A DNA stretch of 64,000 bases. Source: Pseudomonas nabeulensis. Lineage in GTDB: Bacteria > Pseudomonadota > Gammaproteobacteria > Pseudomonadales > Pseudomonadaceae. The position numbers and the translations under genes were made by a program. The stretch spans positions 230,971 through 294,970 of the forward strand of contig NZ_QUZT01000001.1 in the NCBI RefSeq assembly GCF_004682045.1. The letters are read 5' to 3'. The notes beneath the pieces were generated by a model, which ran no database searches, was not told where the DNA came from, and saw only the letters and a program-made list of their open reading frames with translations. Shown here piece by piece: positions 9,562 to 18,483 of this stretch; positions within the stretch are counted from its first letter, which is position 1; every line of letters begins with the position of its first letter.

Positions 9562-11220
9562 GTGCGAGCCCTTCGCCCTTATCGCCGGATTCGACCCATG
9601 AAAATTTCCACCAAGCTGCTACTTTCGTTTCTTATGTGTGCGCTGGTCACCCTCGGGGTCGGCCTGCTGGGGATCCAAGGCGTCGTCCGACTTGCCAACG
9701 CCCTCGAATTGACGTTCTCCAATAACCTGGTTTCCGTCAGCAATACGGCGGCCACCCTCAATGGCCTGGTTGCCCACAACCGCGGCTTGTACCGCTTGAT
9801 GGATGCCAGCAAAGGCGACGTCTCGGCACAGGACCGCGACCGTGTACGCCAGGACATCAGCAACGAACTCAAACGCAGCCAGGCCGCTTACGCCACCTAC
9901 CGCGCCACGCCGCTGGAAGATGACGAACGGGCGGCCGGTGATAAGCTCGACCAGATTTGGCCGACTTACATCAGCAACTCCGAGCGCATCATCGCGATGC
10001 TCGATAGTGACCACATCGAACAGGCCCGCAGCCAACTCAACACCACCAACAACGAGCTGTTCCGCCAGGCACGTGAACTGATCCGCGTGATGATCGAGTC
10101 CAACAACCGCCAGATCAAGGAAGGTGCCGTCGCGGCCGATGAATTGCGTGCCAGCGCACTGGCCTGGATGATCAGCGGCATCGTGCTGGCCTTCATCATT
10201 GCGATCACTATTGGCGTGCTGATCACCCGCCTGATCACCCGCCCCATCGCCCAAGCGGTGGAAAGCGCCCAACGCATTGCCAACGGCGACCTCACCCAGG
10301 CCATCGTCACCCAGCGCACCGACGAAGCCGGGCAACTGCTGATGGCGCTGTCGGACATGCAAGGCGGCTTGAAAAGTACCCTGGTGGAAATCGCCAACGC
10401 GTCTGACCAACTGGCATCGGCCGCCGAAGAGCTGAGCGCGGTCACCGATGAGAGCAGTCGTGGCCTGACCCGCCAGAACGACGAAATCCAACAGGCCGCC
10501 ACCGCCGTCAACCAGATGACCGCCGCGGTGGACGAAGTGGCGAGTAACGCCGTGTCCACCTCCGAAGCCTCGCGCCAGGCCACCGCCGAAGCCGAGGATG
10601 GCCGCCAGCAAGTGGAACAAGCCGTGTCCGGCATGAGTTCGATGGTGGGCGAAATCAACGACTCTACGCAGTCGGTGGCGGACCTCGCCGGCCAAGTGCG
10701 CGAAATCGGCAAGGTAATTGATGTAATCCGGGGCATCGCCGACCAGACCAATCTGCTGGCCCTCAACGCCGCCATCGAAGCGGCGCGTGCCGGTGAACAA
10801 GGTCGCGGGTTTGCGGTGGTGGCCGATGAGGTTCGGGCGCTGGCCCATCGTACCCAGACCTCCACGGTCGATATCGAAAAGATGATCGGCGCAGTACAGG
10901 TCGGTGCCGATGACGCGGTGGCCGCCATGAACAAAAGCCTCACCTGGGCCAACAACACTCAAGGTCTGGCGCAGAACGCCGGTGAAGCATTGCAGCGGAT
11001 CACCGCCAGTGTGGCGAAGATCAACGAGCGCAACCTAGTGATCGCCTCAGCCTCGGAAGAACAGGCCCAGGTCGCCCGGGAAGTCGACCGCAACCTGCTC
11101 AACATCCAGGACCTGTCCACCCAGACTGCCGCCGGAGCACACCAGACCAACGCGTCCAGCCAGGACCTGTCGCGCCTGGCCACTTCGTTCAATGTATTGG
11201 TCAGCAAGTTCCAGCTGTAA
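9562..11220 (+). CDS. Methyl-accepting chemotaxis protein
   Basis: Inner-membrane chemoreceptor signalling to CheA/CheW. Two starts compete: GTG at 9562 with GGGAGG five bases upstream, or ATG at 9598 ([13 protein letters not shown]), the usual N-terminus but without a ribosome site. Numbering from 9598: TM1 at about 8-28; a periplasmic helical sensor of about 150 residues (four-helix-bundle type); TM2 at about 184-208; HAMP ([19 protein letters not shown]) after it; and the cytoplasmic domain with the conserved hairpin tip [20 protein letters not shown] near 379-398. The C-terminus lacks a CheR/CheB pentapeptide. The ligand is unknown. No che genes are nearby, so this is a stand-alone receptor gene. 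Confidence 0.94.
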   Translation: MRALRPYRRIRPMKISTKLLLSFLMCALVTLGVGLLGIQGVVRLANALELTFSNNLVSVSNTAATLNGLVAHNRGLYRLMDASKGDVSAQDRDRVRQDISNELKRSQAAYATYRATPLEDDERAAGDKLDQIWPTYISNSERIIAMLDSDHIEQARSQLNTTNNELFRQARELIRVMIESNNRQIKEGAVAADELRASALAWMISGIVLAFIIAITIGVLITRLITRPIAQAVESAQRIANGDLTQAIVTQRTDEAGQLLMALSDMQGGLKSTLVEIANASDQLASAAEELSAVTDESSRGLTRQNDEIQQAATAVNQMTAAVDEVASNAVSTSEASRQATAEAEDGRQQVEQAVSGMSSMVGEINDSTQSVADLAGQVREIGKVIDVIRGIADQTNLLALNAAIEAARAGEQGRGFAVVADEVRALAHRTQTSTVDIEKMIGAVQVGADDAVAAMNKSLTWANNTQGLAQNAGEALQRITASVAKINERNLVIASASEEQAQVAREVDRNLLNIQDLSTQTAAGAHQTNASSQDLSRLATSFNVLVSKFQL

Positions 11221-11303
11221 GTAGCCTGCGCCAGGGCTGCGCTGTATCGTGCAAGGCACACCGGGACTCACCGGGACCTTGCACCTTTCAGCCTGAACTG
11301 ACC

Positions 11304-11516
11304 ATGACTACGCCAACCCTCTGCCCCGCCTGCGGTGCGCGCAACGACTGCGCCCTGGCCGACCCGCGCACTGCCGACCAAGCCTGCTGGTGCTACAGCG
11401 TCAGCATCAACCCGGCGGTACTCGAAGCGCTGCCGGATGAACTGCGCAACAAGGCTTGCCTGTGTCCGCGTTGCGCCCAGGTGGATGAACAACTGCGTGG
11501 CCGCCATGCGGATTGA
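11304..11516 (+). CDS. Cysteine-rich CWC family protein
   Basis: A 70-aa protein with eight cysteines arranged as CPxC...C...CWC...CLCPRC, the layout of the small Cys-rich CWC family, which probably binds zinc. Function is not known. The last codons overlap the rsuA start (ATG at 11506, CWC stop at 11514-11516), so the two are co-transcribed and probably translationally coupled. That overlap hints at a role linked to rRNA modification, but this is inference only. Confidence 0.88.
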   Translation: MTTPTLCPACGARNDCALADPRTADQACWCYSVSINPAVLEALPDELRNKACLCPRCAQVDEQLRGRHAD

Positions 11517-12198
11517 TCGGTTTCTCAGCAATCTGCCTCGTTTCAATCGCAAGCAGGTACGCCTGTTGCTGGTTGAGCGACAGGTGACAGTGGACGGGGT
11601 GACGGTCGACGACCCTCACCATGATGTACGTGAATTCAGCCGGGTCTGTGTAGGCGGTGAAGTGTTGCAGGTGGGCAAGCCGGCGCGCTATTTCATGTTG
11701 CATAAGCCTAAGGGCTGCGTGAGTGCCACGTCAGACCCGCAGCACCCGACCGTTATCGACCTGTTGGACGAACCGGATAAAGACGAGCTGCATATCGCCG
11801 GCCGCCTGGATTTCAACACCACCGGTCTGATGATCATCACCAATGACGGCCAATGGTCGCGGCGTCTGACCCAACCGCAGACCAAATTACCCAAGGTTTA
11901 TTGGGTGGAGACCGAGCAGGACATTGGCCCGGAGTACGCGTCGGCCTTCCAGGCGGGCCTGTACTTTGCCTTTGAAGACCTCACCACCCAGCCCGCCGAG
12001 CTGCAAGTGCTTCGCCCGACGACAGCGCGACTGAGCATTATCGAAGGCCGTTACCACCAGGTGAAACGCATGTTCGGGCACTTCAATAACAAGGTCATCG
12101 GCCTGCATCGCGAGCGCATGGGGCCGCTGGTGTTGGACACAGCCCTCGCGCCCGGTGAGTACCGGGCACTGACTGACGAAGAAATCCGACAGGTCTGA
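11506..12198 (+). CDS. rsuA: 16S rRNA pseudouridine(516) synthase RsuA
   Basis: Isomerises a uridine of 16S rRNA to pseudouridine. The true start is ATG 11506 (MRIDRFLSNLPRFNR), inside the end of the CWC gene; the upstream frame extension is a shadow of that gene. It has 230 aa, the RsuA length. The N-terminal S4 RNA-binding fold covers about residues 1-50. The catalytic domain carries AGRLDFNTTGLMI with the nucleophile D102, followed by KVYWVE and EGRYHQVKRMF near the C-terminus, all as in Escherichia coli RsuA. No terminator was seen after it. Confidence 0.93.
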   Translation: MRIDRFLSNLPRFNRKQVRLLLVERQVTVDGVTVDDPHHDVREFSRVCVGGEVLQVGKPARYFMLHKPKGCVSATSDPQHPTVIDLLDEPDKDELHIAGRLDFNTTGLMIITNDGQWSRRLTQPQTKLPKVYWVETEQDIGPEYASAFQAGLYFAFEDLTTQPAELQVLRPTTARLSIIEGRYHQVKRMFGHFNNKVIGLHRERMGPLVLDTALAPGEYRALTDEEIRQV

Positions 12199-12505
12199 CG
12201 ACCGTTCAGCCGGTGATGGCAAAAAACCGCTGGGTCGCCTTGCGAGGCAGCACCTCTGCTGCTTGAATCAAAACGCCAGCCAAATTATGACTGGCGAGTC
12301 GCCTATAACCTCCAAGAAACACTTTGCCCCCGCCCGCGCTTGATCTACGGGCCTTCCAGGCAAAACTGCCCGCCATAACAACACCCGTCGGCCAGCCGTC
12401 ATCGGATCGACATGGGCTCTCACTTTTCCAGGCGTATGCCTACCTGTCACAAAGCTCGTGCAGAGTTATCTGCGCGCCCTACCCGCTTGCCAGGAGTCTT
12501 ACGAC
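12199..12505 (+). other. Intergenic stretch upstream of phaG
   Basis: No gene is supported here. A short inverted repeat (CGCCAG...CTGGCG, about 12273-12293) lies mid-way but lacks a T-tract. The only firm element is the phaG ribosome site AGGAG, nine bases before 12506. A phaG promoter must be here, but I could not assign its boxes. Confidence 0.5.
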
Positions 12506-13390
12506 ATGAGGCCAGAAATCGCTGTGTTGGATATACAGGGTCAGTATCGGGTTTACACGGAGTTCTATCGCGCGGATGCAGCGGCCAAGACCATCATCAT
12601 GGTCAATGGCTCCATGGCCACCACGGCATCCTTCGCCCAAACCGTGAAAAACCTGCACCCGCAGTTCAACGTGGTTTTGTACGACCAGCCCTACGCTGGC
12701 CGGTCCAAAATCCATAACCGCCATGAGCATATGCTGACGAAAGAAGTCGAAGGCCAGATCCTCCTGGAGCTTATCGACCACTTCGCCGCCGAACACGTGC
12801 TGTCCTTCTCCTGGGGCGGCGCCTCCACCTTGGTCGCCCTCGCCCAGCGTCCACGTCGCGTGGAAAAAGCCGTGATCAGCTCGTTCTCACCGGTGATCAA
12901 CGCCCCCATGCGCGACTACCTGGAGCGTGGCGTCGACTACCTCAGCAACCTCGACCGCGACCGCGTCGGCCACCTGGTCAACAGCACCATCGGCAAACAC
13001 CTGCCGTCGCTGTTCAAGCGCTTCAACTACAAGCACGTGAGCAGCCTGGCCGAGCATGAATATGGGCAGATGCACTTCCATATCAGCCAAGTGCTCAACA
13101 GCGACCGGCTGTGCTACATCAAGGCGGCCAAGCAAATCGACATTCCGGTGTTGTTTGTGAACGGTGAATGGGATGAATACACCAGCGCCGAGGATGCCAA
13201 GCTGTTTGGCCAGCATGTGGCCAACAGCCGCTTCAGCACCGTGCAGGCCACCGGGCATTTTCTGGATATGGAACACAAGGCAGCGTGCCGGGATACTCGG
13301 GAGGCGGTCGTCGGGTTTCTGAAACCAGAGCGGCAGGTCAGCCGATTGCGCTATCACCAAGGCCAGACACAGCATGCATTTGCAATTTGA
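12506..13390 (+). CDS. phaG: (R)-3-hydroxyacyl-ACP thioesterase/transacylase PhaG
   Basis: Diverts (R)-3-hydroxyacyl chains from fatty acid synthesis toward medium-chain polyhydroxyalkanoate. It was first described as an ACP:CoA transacylase and later as acting as a thioesterase with a CoA ligase. Start at MRPEIAVLDIQGQYRVYTEF with AGGAG nine bases upstream gives 295 aa, the length of P. putida PhaG, which it matches along its whole length from memory. Alpha/beta-hydrolase fold: nucleophile elbow SFSWGG with S102, acid near NGEWDEYT, histidine in GHFLDME. The C-terminus HAFAI is also PhaG-like. RhlA (rhamnolipid precursor synthesis) is a relative, but the N- and C-termini favour PhaG. Single-gene unit. 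Confidence 0.93.
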   Translation: MRPEIAVLDIQGQYRVYTEFYRADAAAKTIIMVNGSMATTASFAQTVKNLHPQFNVVLYDQPYAGRSKIHNRHEHMLTKEVEGQILLELIDHFAAEHVLSFSWGGASTLVALAQRPRRVEKAVISSFSPVINAPMRDYLERGVDYLSNLDRDRVGHLVNSTIGKHLPSLFKRFNYKHVSSLAEHEYGQMHFHISQVLNSDRLCYIKAAKQIDIPVLFVNGEWDEYTSAEDAKLFGQHVANSRFSTVQATGHFLDMEHKAACRDTREAVVGFLKPERQVSRLRYHQGQTQHAFAI

Positions 13391-13396
13391 AATGAA

Positions 13397-13438
13397 GGGT
13401 TACAGGCGGTGAGCAAGCTCCCTCGCCACCTGTAACCC
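13397..13438 (+). terminator. Probable phaG terminator hairpin
   Basis: GGGTTACAGG pairs perfectly with CCTGTAACCC, with further partial pairing inside (loop region AGCAAGCTCCCTCG), followed by CACACATTTTT. It begins six bases after the phaG stop. It also resembles a degenerate REP-type palindrome. Confidence 0.7.
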
Positions 13439-13501
13439 ACACATTTTTGAAGAAAAACTTCAAATCCTGGCGAACATCTGGTACAAAGTCAGCCGCTCTG
13501 A

Positions 13502-13575
13502 GCGGGTATAGTTTAATGGTAGAACAGTAGCTTCCCAAGCTTCCGACGAGGGTTCGATTCCCTCTACCCGCTCCA
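13502..13575 (+). tRNA. tRNA-Gly (anticodon CCC)
   Basis: The acceptor stem GCGGGTA pairs with TACCCGC. The T-arm is GAGGGTTCGATTCCCTC. The anticodon loop TTCCCAA gives CCC, reading GGG codons. The anticodon stem GTAGC/GCTTC has one T-T mismatch. The discriminator T and encoded CCA (13573-13575) are present. The overall sequence closely follows the E. coli glyU type. Confidence 0.95.
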
Positions 13576-13621
13576 CTCAATTTCTGTTCTCCCGTCGAGT
13601 AAGCGCTTGACGAGAGACGCA

Positions 13622-13653
13622 AAAAAAACCGGTCCTTGGTGACCGGTTTTTTT
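13622..13653 (+). terminator. Terminator after tRNA-Gly
   Basis: ACCGGTC and GACCGGT pair around CTTGGT, with A-run upstream and a T7 run downstream. It could work in both directions. The following 13654-13910 shows no gene that I can support on either strand. Confidence 0.9.
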
Positions 13654-13910
13654 ATGCCTCGAATTGGGTGATTCGACAGGGCGACAACTGTGCGCGGACG
13701 AGCAGGCCGGGTAGCTTTCGGGATACCGGCACACTCGAAGCGTCCGACACACAGTTGCCATTGAGCATCGCCAATCGCGGGCGGTGCCTGACAAACCATA
13801 AGTAGCGCGCTTTCGGTGCACAACCCGAAGCGTTCCGATGGTTGTGTAGGCAATTTCGCAAGACTAAAAGTGCGAGGCGAAATACATCTACAGGGAAATC
13901 AAAAAAGAAA

Positions 13911-13929
13911 AGCCGATGCATAACCGGCT
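13911..13929 (-). terminator. Terminator of the toxin-antitoxin operon
   Basis: AGCCG and CGGCT pair with a nine-base loop. On the minus strand it is followed by TTTTCTTTTTTG. It lies 32 bases past the antitoxin stop. Confidence 0.65.
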
Positions 13930-13960
13930 CTGATGTGCATGAAGCACCGACACTTCACGA

Positions 13961-14254
13961 TTATCTCCGCTCCAACGCTGCCAAGACGTGGCACGGGTCA
14001 TTGTATAGAGCCCGCAATAATGCTCTTGCTGGCCCCTCTGGCTCGCGCCGTCCTTGTTCCCAGTTCTGAAGTGTCCCTACAGGCACATCAATCGCTTTCG
14101 CAAAGCGCGTCTGAGAAAGCCCCGTGGCCTGTCGAATCTCTTTTACCTTCAAAGCATCAACAAAAAACTCGCGGGAAGGAGGACACTCACCTCTTACGAT
14201 CTCATCCATCTGGGTCATGCTTTCGACCAGACGATTGAACAGTTTTTTATCCAT
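13961..14254 (-). CDS. Antitoxin, NadS/HigA-type XRE protein
   Basis: 97 aa from ATG 14254 (MDKKLFNRLVESM), with GGTGGGAG just upstream inside the toxin end. A helix-turn-helix lies around residues 45-75 (TGLSQTRFAKAIDVPVGTLQ, then NWEQGRREP), as in the NadS/HigA antitoxins that bind and repress their own promoter and neutralise the toxin. Stop and start share one base with the toxin gene (TGATG), so the two are translationally coupled. The toxin comes first, the HigBA order. Confidence 0.88.
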   Translation of the reverse strand: MDKKLFNRLVESMTQMDEIVRGECPPSREFFVDALKVKEIRQATGLSQTRFAKAIDVPVGTLQNWEQGRREPEGPARALLRALYNDPCHVLAALERR

Positions 14255-14574
14255 CACTCCCACCTTCTGTTTATCTCGCTCAAAACCCTTCTTTCCGTCA
14301 ACGAGAGATCATCCTTGATGCCCTTTCTGTAGATAAGGATCAATCTAATTTGATACGCCCTACAGAGGTGATAGTAAATCACCCTGACACCACCACTTTT
14401 CCCCCGCTCCGGCACAGCCCAACGGATTTTTCTCAGGCCATTGGTCCCCTGAATGACATCCCCGGCTGCGGGATTCTCGGCCAGAAACGCTTGGAATTCC
14501 CCATAACTTTCCTCGCTCAACAGTGTTGCCAAATCCTCGGTAAATGCGGGTGACTCAATAAATATCATGCTCAC
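14254..14574 (-). CDS. RelE/HigB-type toxin
   Basis: 106 aa (or 104 from the second ATG at 14568). The predicted fold is that of ribosome-dependent mRNA interferases. The segments TNGLRKIRWAVPERGKSGG, VRVIYYHLC and LILIYRKGIKDDLS correspond to the core strands and basic catalytic surface of the HigB-2/RelE family. Start motif FIESPAFTEDL is typical of that branch. Directly followed by its NadS-like antitoxin. Activity would be ribosome-bound mRNA cleavage on antitoxin loss, known for the family and inferred here. Confidence 0.87.
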   Translation of the reverse strand: MSMIFIESPAFTEDLATLLSEESYGEFQAFLAENPAAGDVIQGTNGLRKIRWAVPERGKSGGVRVIYYHLCRAYQIRLILIYRKGIKDDLSLTERRVLSEINRRWE

Positions 14575-14755
14575 GGCTATACGTCACTGGCGCATAAACA
14601 GCTTAATCTTGCCACCTATTGTCAAGCAACGCCCACTCGTCACTCGCAGATCGACATATCAAAGATGCGCCACAATTTGTGAAGTACAAACTCTACAACC
14701 ACAGAACGAGTGAACTGACGTAGGACGCAACTGAGTTTCCCATCTGAAAAAACCA

Positions 14756-15937
14756 TTAGTCTTTTACCGCGATATCCCGTTGCGCGCCCCACGCCAACGG
14801 CAACGTCACCATCAACACCCCCGCCAACACCATCACCGCCACCGGCACCCCCAGCCCATCTCCCACCCCGCCAAACACCACCGGCGCCAGCGCCCCGCCG
14901 CCAATTGTGCCGGTGTAGAACAACGCAAAGGCCTGTTCTCGTTTTCCGGCACCGGCCAAGTCCGGCACGGCGCCGTAGAGCACTGAGGATGTGCCGTTAA
15001 GCACCAGTCCGAGTACCGGCAACATCACCATCAAACCAGCCAATGGTAGGTCCACCGCTGCCACGATCAGCAAGGCCGTGCTGGTTTCTGTCAGCCACAC
15101 GGTCTTCATCATGCCGATGCGTGCACCGAGGTAGCCGCAGAGCAATTTTCCGAAGGCGCCGCCGATAAACAGCAAAGTCAGCGCCAGGCCGATACCGGCG
15201 GTGCCGGCGCCTTTGGCTTGCAAGAGGAACGGCAGGAAGGTGAGAAAGCCCATGCGCACGGCGCTGTCGAGGGTGCCGGTCAGGATCAGCGCACGCAGGC
15301 CGCTGGCAGAGCCGCTTCCACTCTGGGGCCTGGTTTTTTTAGACGCCATGGACGCTGGCGACTGGCGGGGAATCAACCACCACAACAGTCCCGCCGCCGC
15401 CAGGCCGAGCAGCCCCAGGAGTGTGGCACTGGCGCGCCAACTGATCACCGTGAGTAGCAGGCCGACCAACCCCGGGATCAGGGTTTTGCCGATGTCGCCG
15501 GAAAAATTATAGTGAGACAGCGCCTGCTTGACCCCGCCACCGTCTTCGTACGCGTCGGTGATCATCGATGACGCCAGCGGATGTTGAGTACTGGCCCCAA
15601 GCCCCCCCAACAACAATGCCAGCAGTAACAAGGTCAGCCCGCTTGCTTGCCCGACCAGCAAATAGGCGGCGCCCGCCAGTGCAGTGCCACCCACCAGCAT
15701 TGGCGTGCGTCCCCAGCGCTTGGCGGCACGGCTGGCCAGCAGTTGGAACACCGCCATCATCCCGGAATAGGCACCGCGCAAAAGTCCGATCTGAGCGTAG
15801 GACAGTGCGAACTGCGCCTGCCAGATCGGCAGCAGCACGTAGATGACATCGGTCAGACCATCATGCACAGCGTGGGCGCCGCAGCCTGCAATCAGCGAGC
15901 GACGGCGGGTGGAGGTTTCGATGACGGTGTCGGTCAT
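14756..15937 (-). CDS. MFS transporter, fosmidomycin-resistance-like
   Basis: About 393 aa from MTDTVIETSTRRRSL. An alternative start at 15985 (MKPRLHRARLALG) has AGAGG four bases upstream and would add 16 residues. Twelve hydrophobic segments are visible. The N-terminus (GCGAHAVHDGLTDVIYVLLP) resembles the Fsr group of proton-driven efflux proteins, and the loop RAAKRWGRTPML fits the MFS 2-3 loop. The substrate is unknown. It is divergent from the LysR gene at 16081, with under 150 bases between, and is the likely target of that regulator. Confidence 0.85.
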   Translation of the reverse strand: MTDTVIETSTRRRSLIAGCGAHAVHDGLTDVIYVLLPIWQAQFALSYAQIGLLRGAYSGMMAVFQLLASRAAKRWGRTPMLVGGTALAGAAYLLVGQASGLTLLLLALLLGGLGASTQHPLASSMITDAYEDGGGVKQALSHYNFSGDIGKTLIPGLVGLLLTVISWRASATLLGLLGLAAAGLLWWLIPRQSPASMASKKTRPQSGSGSASGLRALILTGTLDSAVRMGFLTFLPFLLQAKGAGTAGIGLALTLLFIGGAFGKLLCGYLGARIGMMKTVWLTETSTALLIVAAVDLPLAGLMVMLPVLGLVLNGTSSVLYGAVPDLAGAGKREQAFALFYTGTIGGGALAPVVFGGVGDGLGVPVAVMVLAGVLMVTLPLAWGAQRDIAVKD

Positions 15938-16080
15938 GGTGCAGGAACCGAGGGCAAGACGGGCACGATGCAGGCGCGGTTTCATGAAACCTCTCGTTTT
16001 ATTTTGTGCGGTCTTTATAGAATGGTCGGCAGGTCTTGGACCAATACCGAATTCGCACCGATCAATACCCTGGAGCCAGG

Positions 16081-16995
16081 ATGCTCGACCTACGCAAGCT
16101 GCGGTATTTTCTGACAGTCGCCGAAGAGTTGCACTTTGGCCGCGCAGCCATTCGCCTGCACCTGGCACAACCGCCATTGACCCGGCAGATTTCGGCGCTG
16201 GAAGCCGAACTGGGGTTCAAACTCTTCGACCGCACCAGCCGCTCAGTCACGCTGACGGCTCAAGGCCGCTCGTTTTTGCCTTATGCGCGAGTTGTGCTGG
16301 AACAAGTGGAGTTGGCACAGGTGATCGCCGGCAAGCTGGCGGCGGGCACCGCAGGGCAATTGGCGTTGGGCTACGTCAGCTCGATTGCCCTGTCGGACCT
16401 GTTCAGCCAGGTGATCCAGGGGTTCGCCCAGCGCTTTCCCGATGTGCAACTCACCCTGGTGGAATGCGCTTCCGGCAGCCTGGGTGCGCAGGTGGCGGAT
16501 GGGCGCCTCGATATCGGTCTTAGCCGTTTGATACCTCAGGGAAAGGAGATGCAAGTCCTGTCACTGGGCGAAGAACGCCTGGTGGCCGCAGTCTCCAGCG
16601 ATAGTCCTTTGGCAACCCAGGCGCAGGTCAGCCTGGCGCAACTCAGTGCTTATCCGTTGATCCTGTTCCCGCCGGATTACGGCTCGGGGTTGAATCAATC
16701 TATCGAGCAGCTTTACCGACACCACGGACAACCCTTGCGACCTGGGCCGACCGGGCGCCAGATTACTTCGATCATCGCCTTGGTAGCCGCTGGGCAAGGT
16801 GTGGCGCTGGTACCGGAATGTACCCGGAGCCTGATGAACAAGGGCGTGACATACAGACCGCTGGTGGAGGTGGATGCGTGTGCAAAGTTATTGGTGCTGA
16901 CTCGCAGTGATACACGACATAGCCTGCTAGTGGATGCCTTCATGTCGGTGATTAGGCAAACGCCGATTGCAAACACTAAGCTTGAGCTTGAATAG
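16081..16995 (+). CDS. LysR-type transcriptional regulator (divergent from MFS gene)
   Basis: 304 aa from ATG 16081, with GGAG five bases upstream. The N-terminal winged helix-turn-helix is canonical (MLDLRKLRYFLTVAEELHFG, then RAAIRLHLAQPPLTRQISAL). A periplasmic-binding-protein-like effector domain follows from about residue 90 (GQLALGYVSSIALSDL). The PPLTRQI motif places it near CatR/BenM-like regulators. Probably senses a small molecule and controls the adjacent exporter. The ligand cannot be read. Confidence 0.92.
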   Translation: MLDLRKLRYFLTVAEELHFGRAAIRLHLAQPPLTRQISALEAELGFKLFDRTSRSVTLTAQGRSFLPYARVVLEQVELAQVIAGKLAAGTAGQLALGYVSSIALSDLFSQVIQGFAQRFPDVQLTLVECASGSLGAQVADGRLDIGLSRLIPQGKEMQVLSLGEERLVAAVSSDSPLATQAQVSLAQLSAYPLILFPPDYGSGLNQSIEQLYRHHGQPLRPGPTGRQITSIIALVAAGQGVALVPECTRSLMNKGVTYRPLVEVDACAKLLVLTRSDTRHSLLVDAFMSVIRQTPIANTKLELE

Positions 16996-17010
16996 TAAAG
17001 TTTTCAGTTG

Positions 17011-17349
17011 ATGACGCAGAGCCCCAACATGATCCTGTTCAACCGCAGCCGTACAAGACAGCCAGCCTACAACGTCTCAGGCCTTGTCCTGATCGTGCCA
17101 TTGATGATTTCGCTGACGAATCTGGGCGGCACAGGCGTGGTACTGGCCATTGCATCATCAGCCTGGGGTGTCTGGGTCGCCGCCCGCCACGGCAACAGGA
17201 GGTTAACGGTGATGGCGGTTGTCGCCACGCTTCTGAATCTGGTATCGACGGTGATGCTATCGACCCCCTCAATACTGATGGCCCTCGGCTACATCGCATG
17301 GTTCTACGCTTATCCAGCGTTATCCGAATGGCTTTACTGGCGCGGTTGA
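17011..17349 (+). CDS. Small integral membrane protein, unknown
   Basis: 112 aa from ATG 17011; a TTG just before it and an ATG at 17029 are alternatives, and no strong ribosome site favours one. Three or four hydrophobic segments are visible (VSGLVLIVPLMISLT, GVVLAIASSAWGVWVAA, LTVMAVVATLLNLVSTVML, ILMALGYIAWFYAY). No family recognised. It sits 15 bases after lysR and may be read through from it. Confidence 0.6.
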   Translation: MTQSPNMILFNRSRTRQPAYNVSGLVLIVPLMISLTNLGGTGVVLAIASSAWGVWVAARHGNRRLTVMAVVATLLNLVSTVMLSTPSILMALGYIAWFYAYPALSEWLYWRG

Positions 17350-17426
17350 ATTCAACCGCAAGAAACGTAGTTTCCCACCCGGCACGGCGCTTTAGACTTC
17401 AATCACAAACACCCGGGAGCCCACTT

Positions 17427-17927
17427 ATGCCCTACGAATACAAACTCATGCCCTCCCCCGTCGGCCAACTCACGTTGGTGGCGCGCAACGGCAAGCTCAA
17501 TGCGATCCTGTGGGAAGTCGAACGCGCCAACCGCGTCCGCCTGGGTGAGCTGCATGAAGCCAATGATAGCCCCGTGCTGTTGGAAACCGAACGCCAGTTG
17601 CAGGAATACTTTGCCGGCACCCGCAACCATTTCGAGCTGGAGCTGGATTTCACCGGCACCGATTTCCAGAAGCAAGTCTGGCAGGCGTTGCTGACCATTC
17701 CCTTCGGCGAAACCCGCAGCTACAGCCAGATTGCCCAGCAGATCGGCAACCCCAAAGCCGTGCGCGCGGTGGGTGCGGCCAACGGGCGTAATCCCATCTC
17801 CATCATTGCACCGTGCCACCGAGTCATTGGGGCATCAGGCGGCCTGACAGGATTCGCCGGTGGATTGCAGGCCAAGCAGTATCTGCTCGCGCTGGAAGGC
17901 ACAGGCCAGGCTGAACTGGCGTTCTAA
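17427..17927 (+). CDS. ogt: Methylated-DNA--protein-cysteine methyltransferase
   Basis: Suicide repair enzyme that moves the alkyl group from O6-alkylguanine (or O4-alkylthymine) to its own cysteine. The start at 17427 (MPYEYKLMPSPVGQLTLVAR) has GGGAG seven bases upstream; the longer frame upstream is not supported. 166 aa. The active-site motif PCHRVIG has the acceptor at C130. The DNA-binding helix FGETRSYSQIAQQIGNPKAV lies at about 93-112, with the Asn hinge (AANGRNP) before the active site. No Ada-type N-terminal domain, so the Ogt class. Confidence 0.95.
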   Translation: MPYEYKLMPSPVGQLTLVARNGKLNAILWEVERANRVRLGELHEANDSPVLLETERQLQEYFAGTRNHFELELDFTGTDFQKQVWQALLTIPFGETRSYSQIAQQIGNPKAVRAVGAANGRNPISIIAPCHRVIGASGGLTGFAGGLQAKQYLLALEGTGQAELAF

Positions 17928-18017
17928 GACGCTTGCCAATCGAGCTGAATGTAAAAAGAAATTTCAAAGAATTCCTGCGGTCCATTATTTCATCACCCCT
18001 TTCCAAGGAAAACGGTC

Positions 18018-18428
18018 ATGAAATTCTCCGCAGTCTCGCAATCCCTGTCCCGTTGGGCTGGCAGCCCGCGCACGTTCTTTACGGCGGTGGCGTTGATCCT
18101 GGCGTGGAGCCTGAGCGGGCCGTATTTCCACTACAACGACACCTGGCAATTGATCATCAACACCTCGACCACCATCATCACCTTCCTGATGGTGTTCTTG
18201 ATCCAGAACACGCAGAACCGTGACAGCGACATCCTGCATATCAAGATCGACGAATTGCTGCGCGTCACCAAGGACGCGCAAAACGCCGTGCTCAGCCTGG
18301 ATGGACTGGACCTCAAGGCATTGGAAAAGCTGCGCAAGGAATACCGCAGCATCGGTGACCCCGACACCATGCAGCTCAACGGTGACAATGATGCGGCGTC
18401 GAACAAGACCGATTTGAACCAGGCATAA
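18018..18428 (+). CDS. Low-affinity iron permease family protein
   Basis: 136 aa, with AAGGAAA about nine bases upstream of ATG 18018. Two hydrophobic segments (FFTAVALILAWSLSGPYF and LIINTSTTIITFLMVFLIQN) are followed by a conserved cytoplasmic segment (NTQNRDSDILHIKIDELLRV). This layout is the family of small proteins annotated as low-affinity iron permeases by similarity to yeast Fet4. Whether bacterial members move iron has not been settled to my knowledge. The acidic tail is variable. Confidence 0.85.
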   Translation: MKFSAVSQSLSRWAGSPRTFFTAVALILAWSLSGPYFHYNDTWQLIINTSTTIITFLMVFLIQNTQNRDSDILHIKIDELLRVTKDAQNAVLSLDGLDLKALEKLRKEYRSIGDPDTMQLNGDNDAASNKTDLNQA

Positions 18429-18435
18429 AAAAACA

Positions 18436-18458
18436 GCGGTTGGATGTACTCCAACCGC
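18436..18458. terminator. Bidirectional terminator between convergent genes
   Basis: GCGGTTGGA and TCCAACCGC pair perfectly around TGTAC. A T-run follows on the minus strand (complement of 18427-18433) and CTCTTT on the plus strand. It separates the permease-like gene from the DUF4142 gene. Confidence 0.88.
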
Positions 18459-18483
18459 CGCTCTTTCATATCAAGGCGCCCAA

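Noticed and set aside
12273..12293. Riboswitch or terminator hairpin upstream of phaG
   Set aside because: Only a six-base stem with a large loop and no T-tract or known aptamer core.
13502..16000. Genomic island integrated at tRNA-Gly
   Set aside because: No integrase and no second copy of the tRNA 3' end (GGTTCGATTCCC) were seen downstream.
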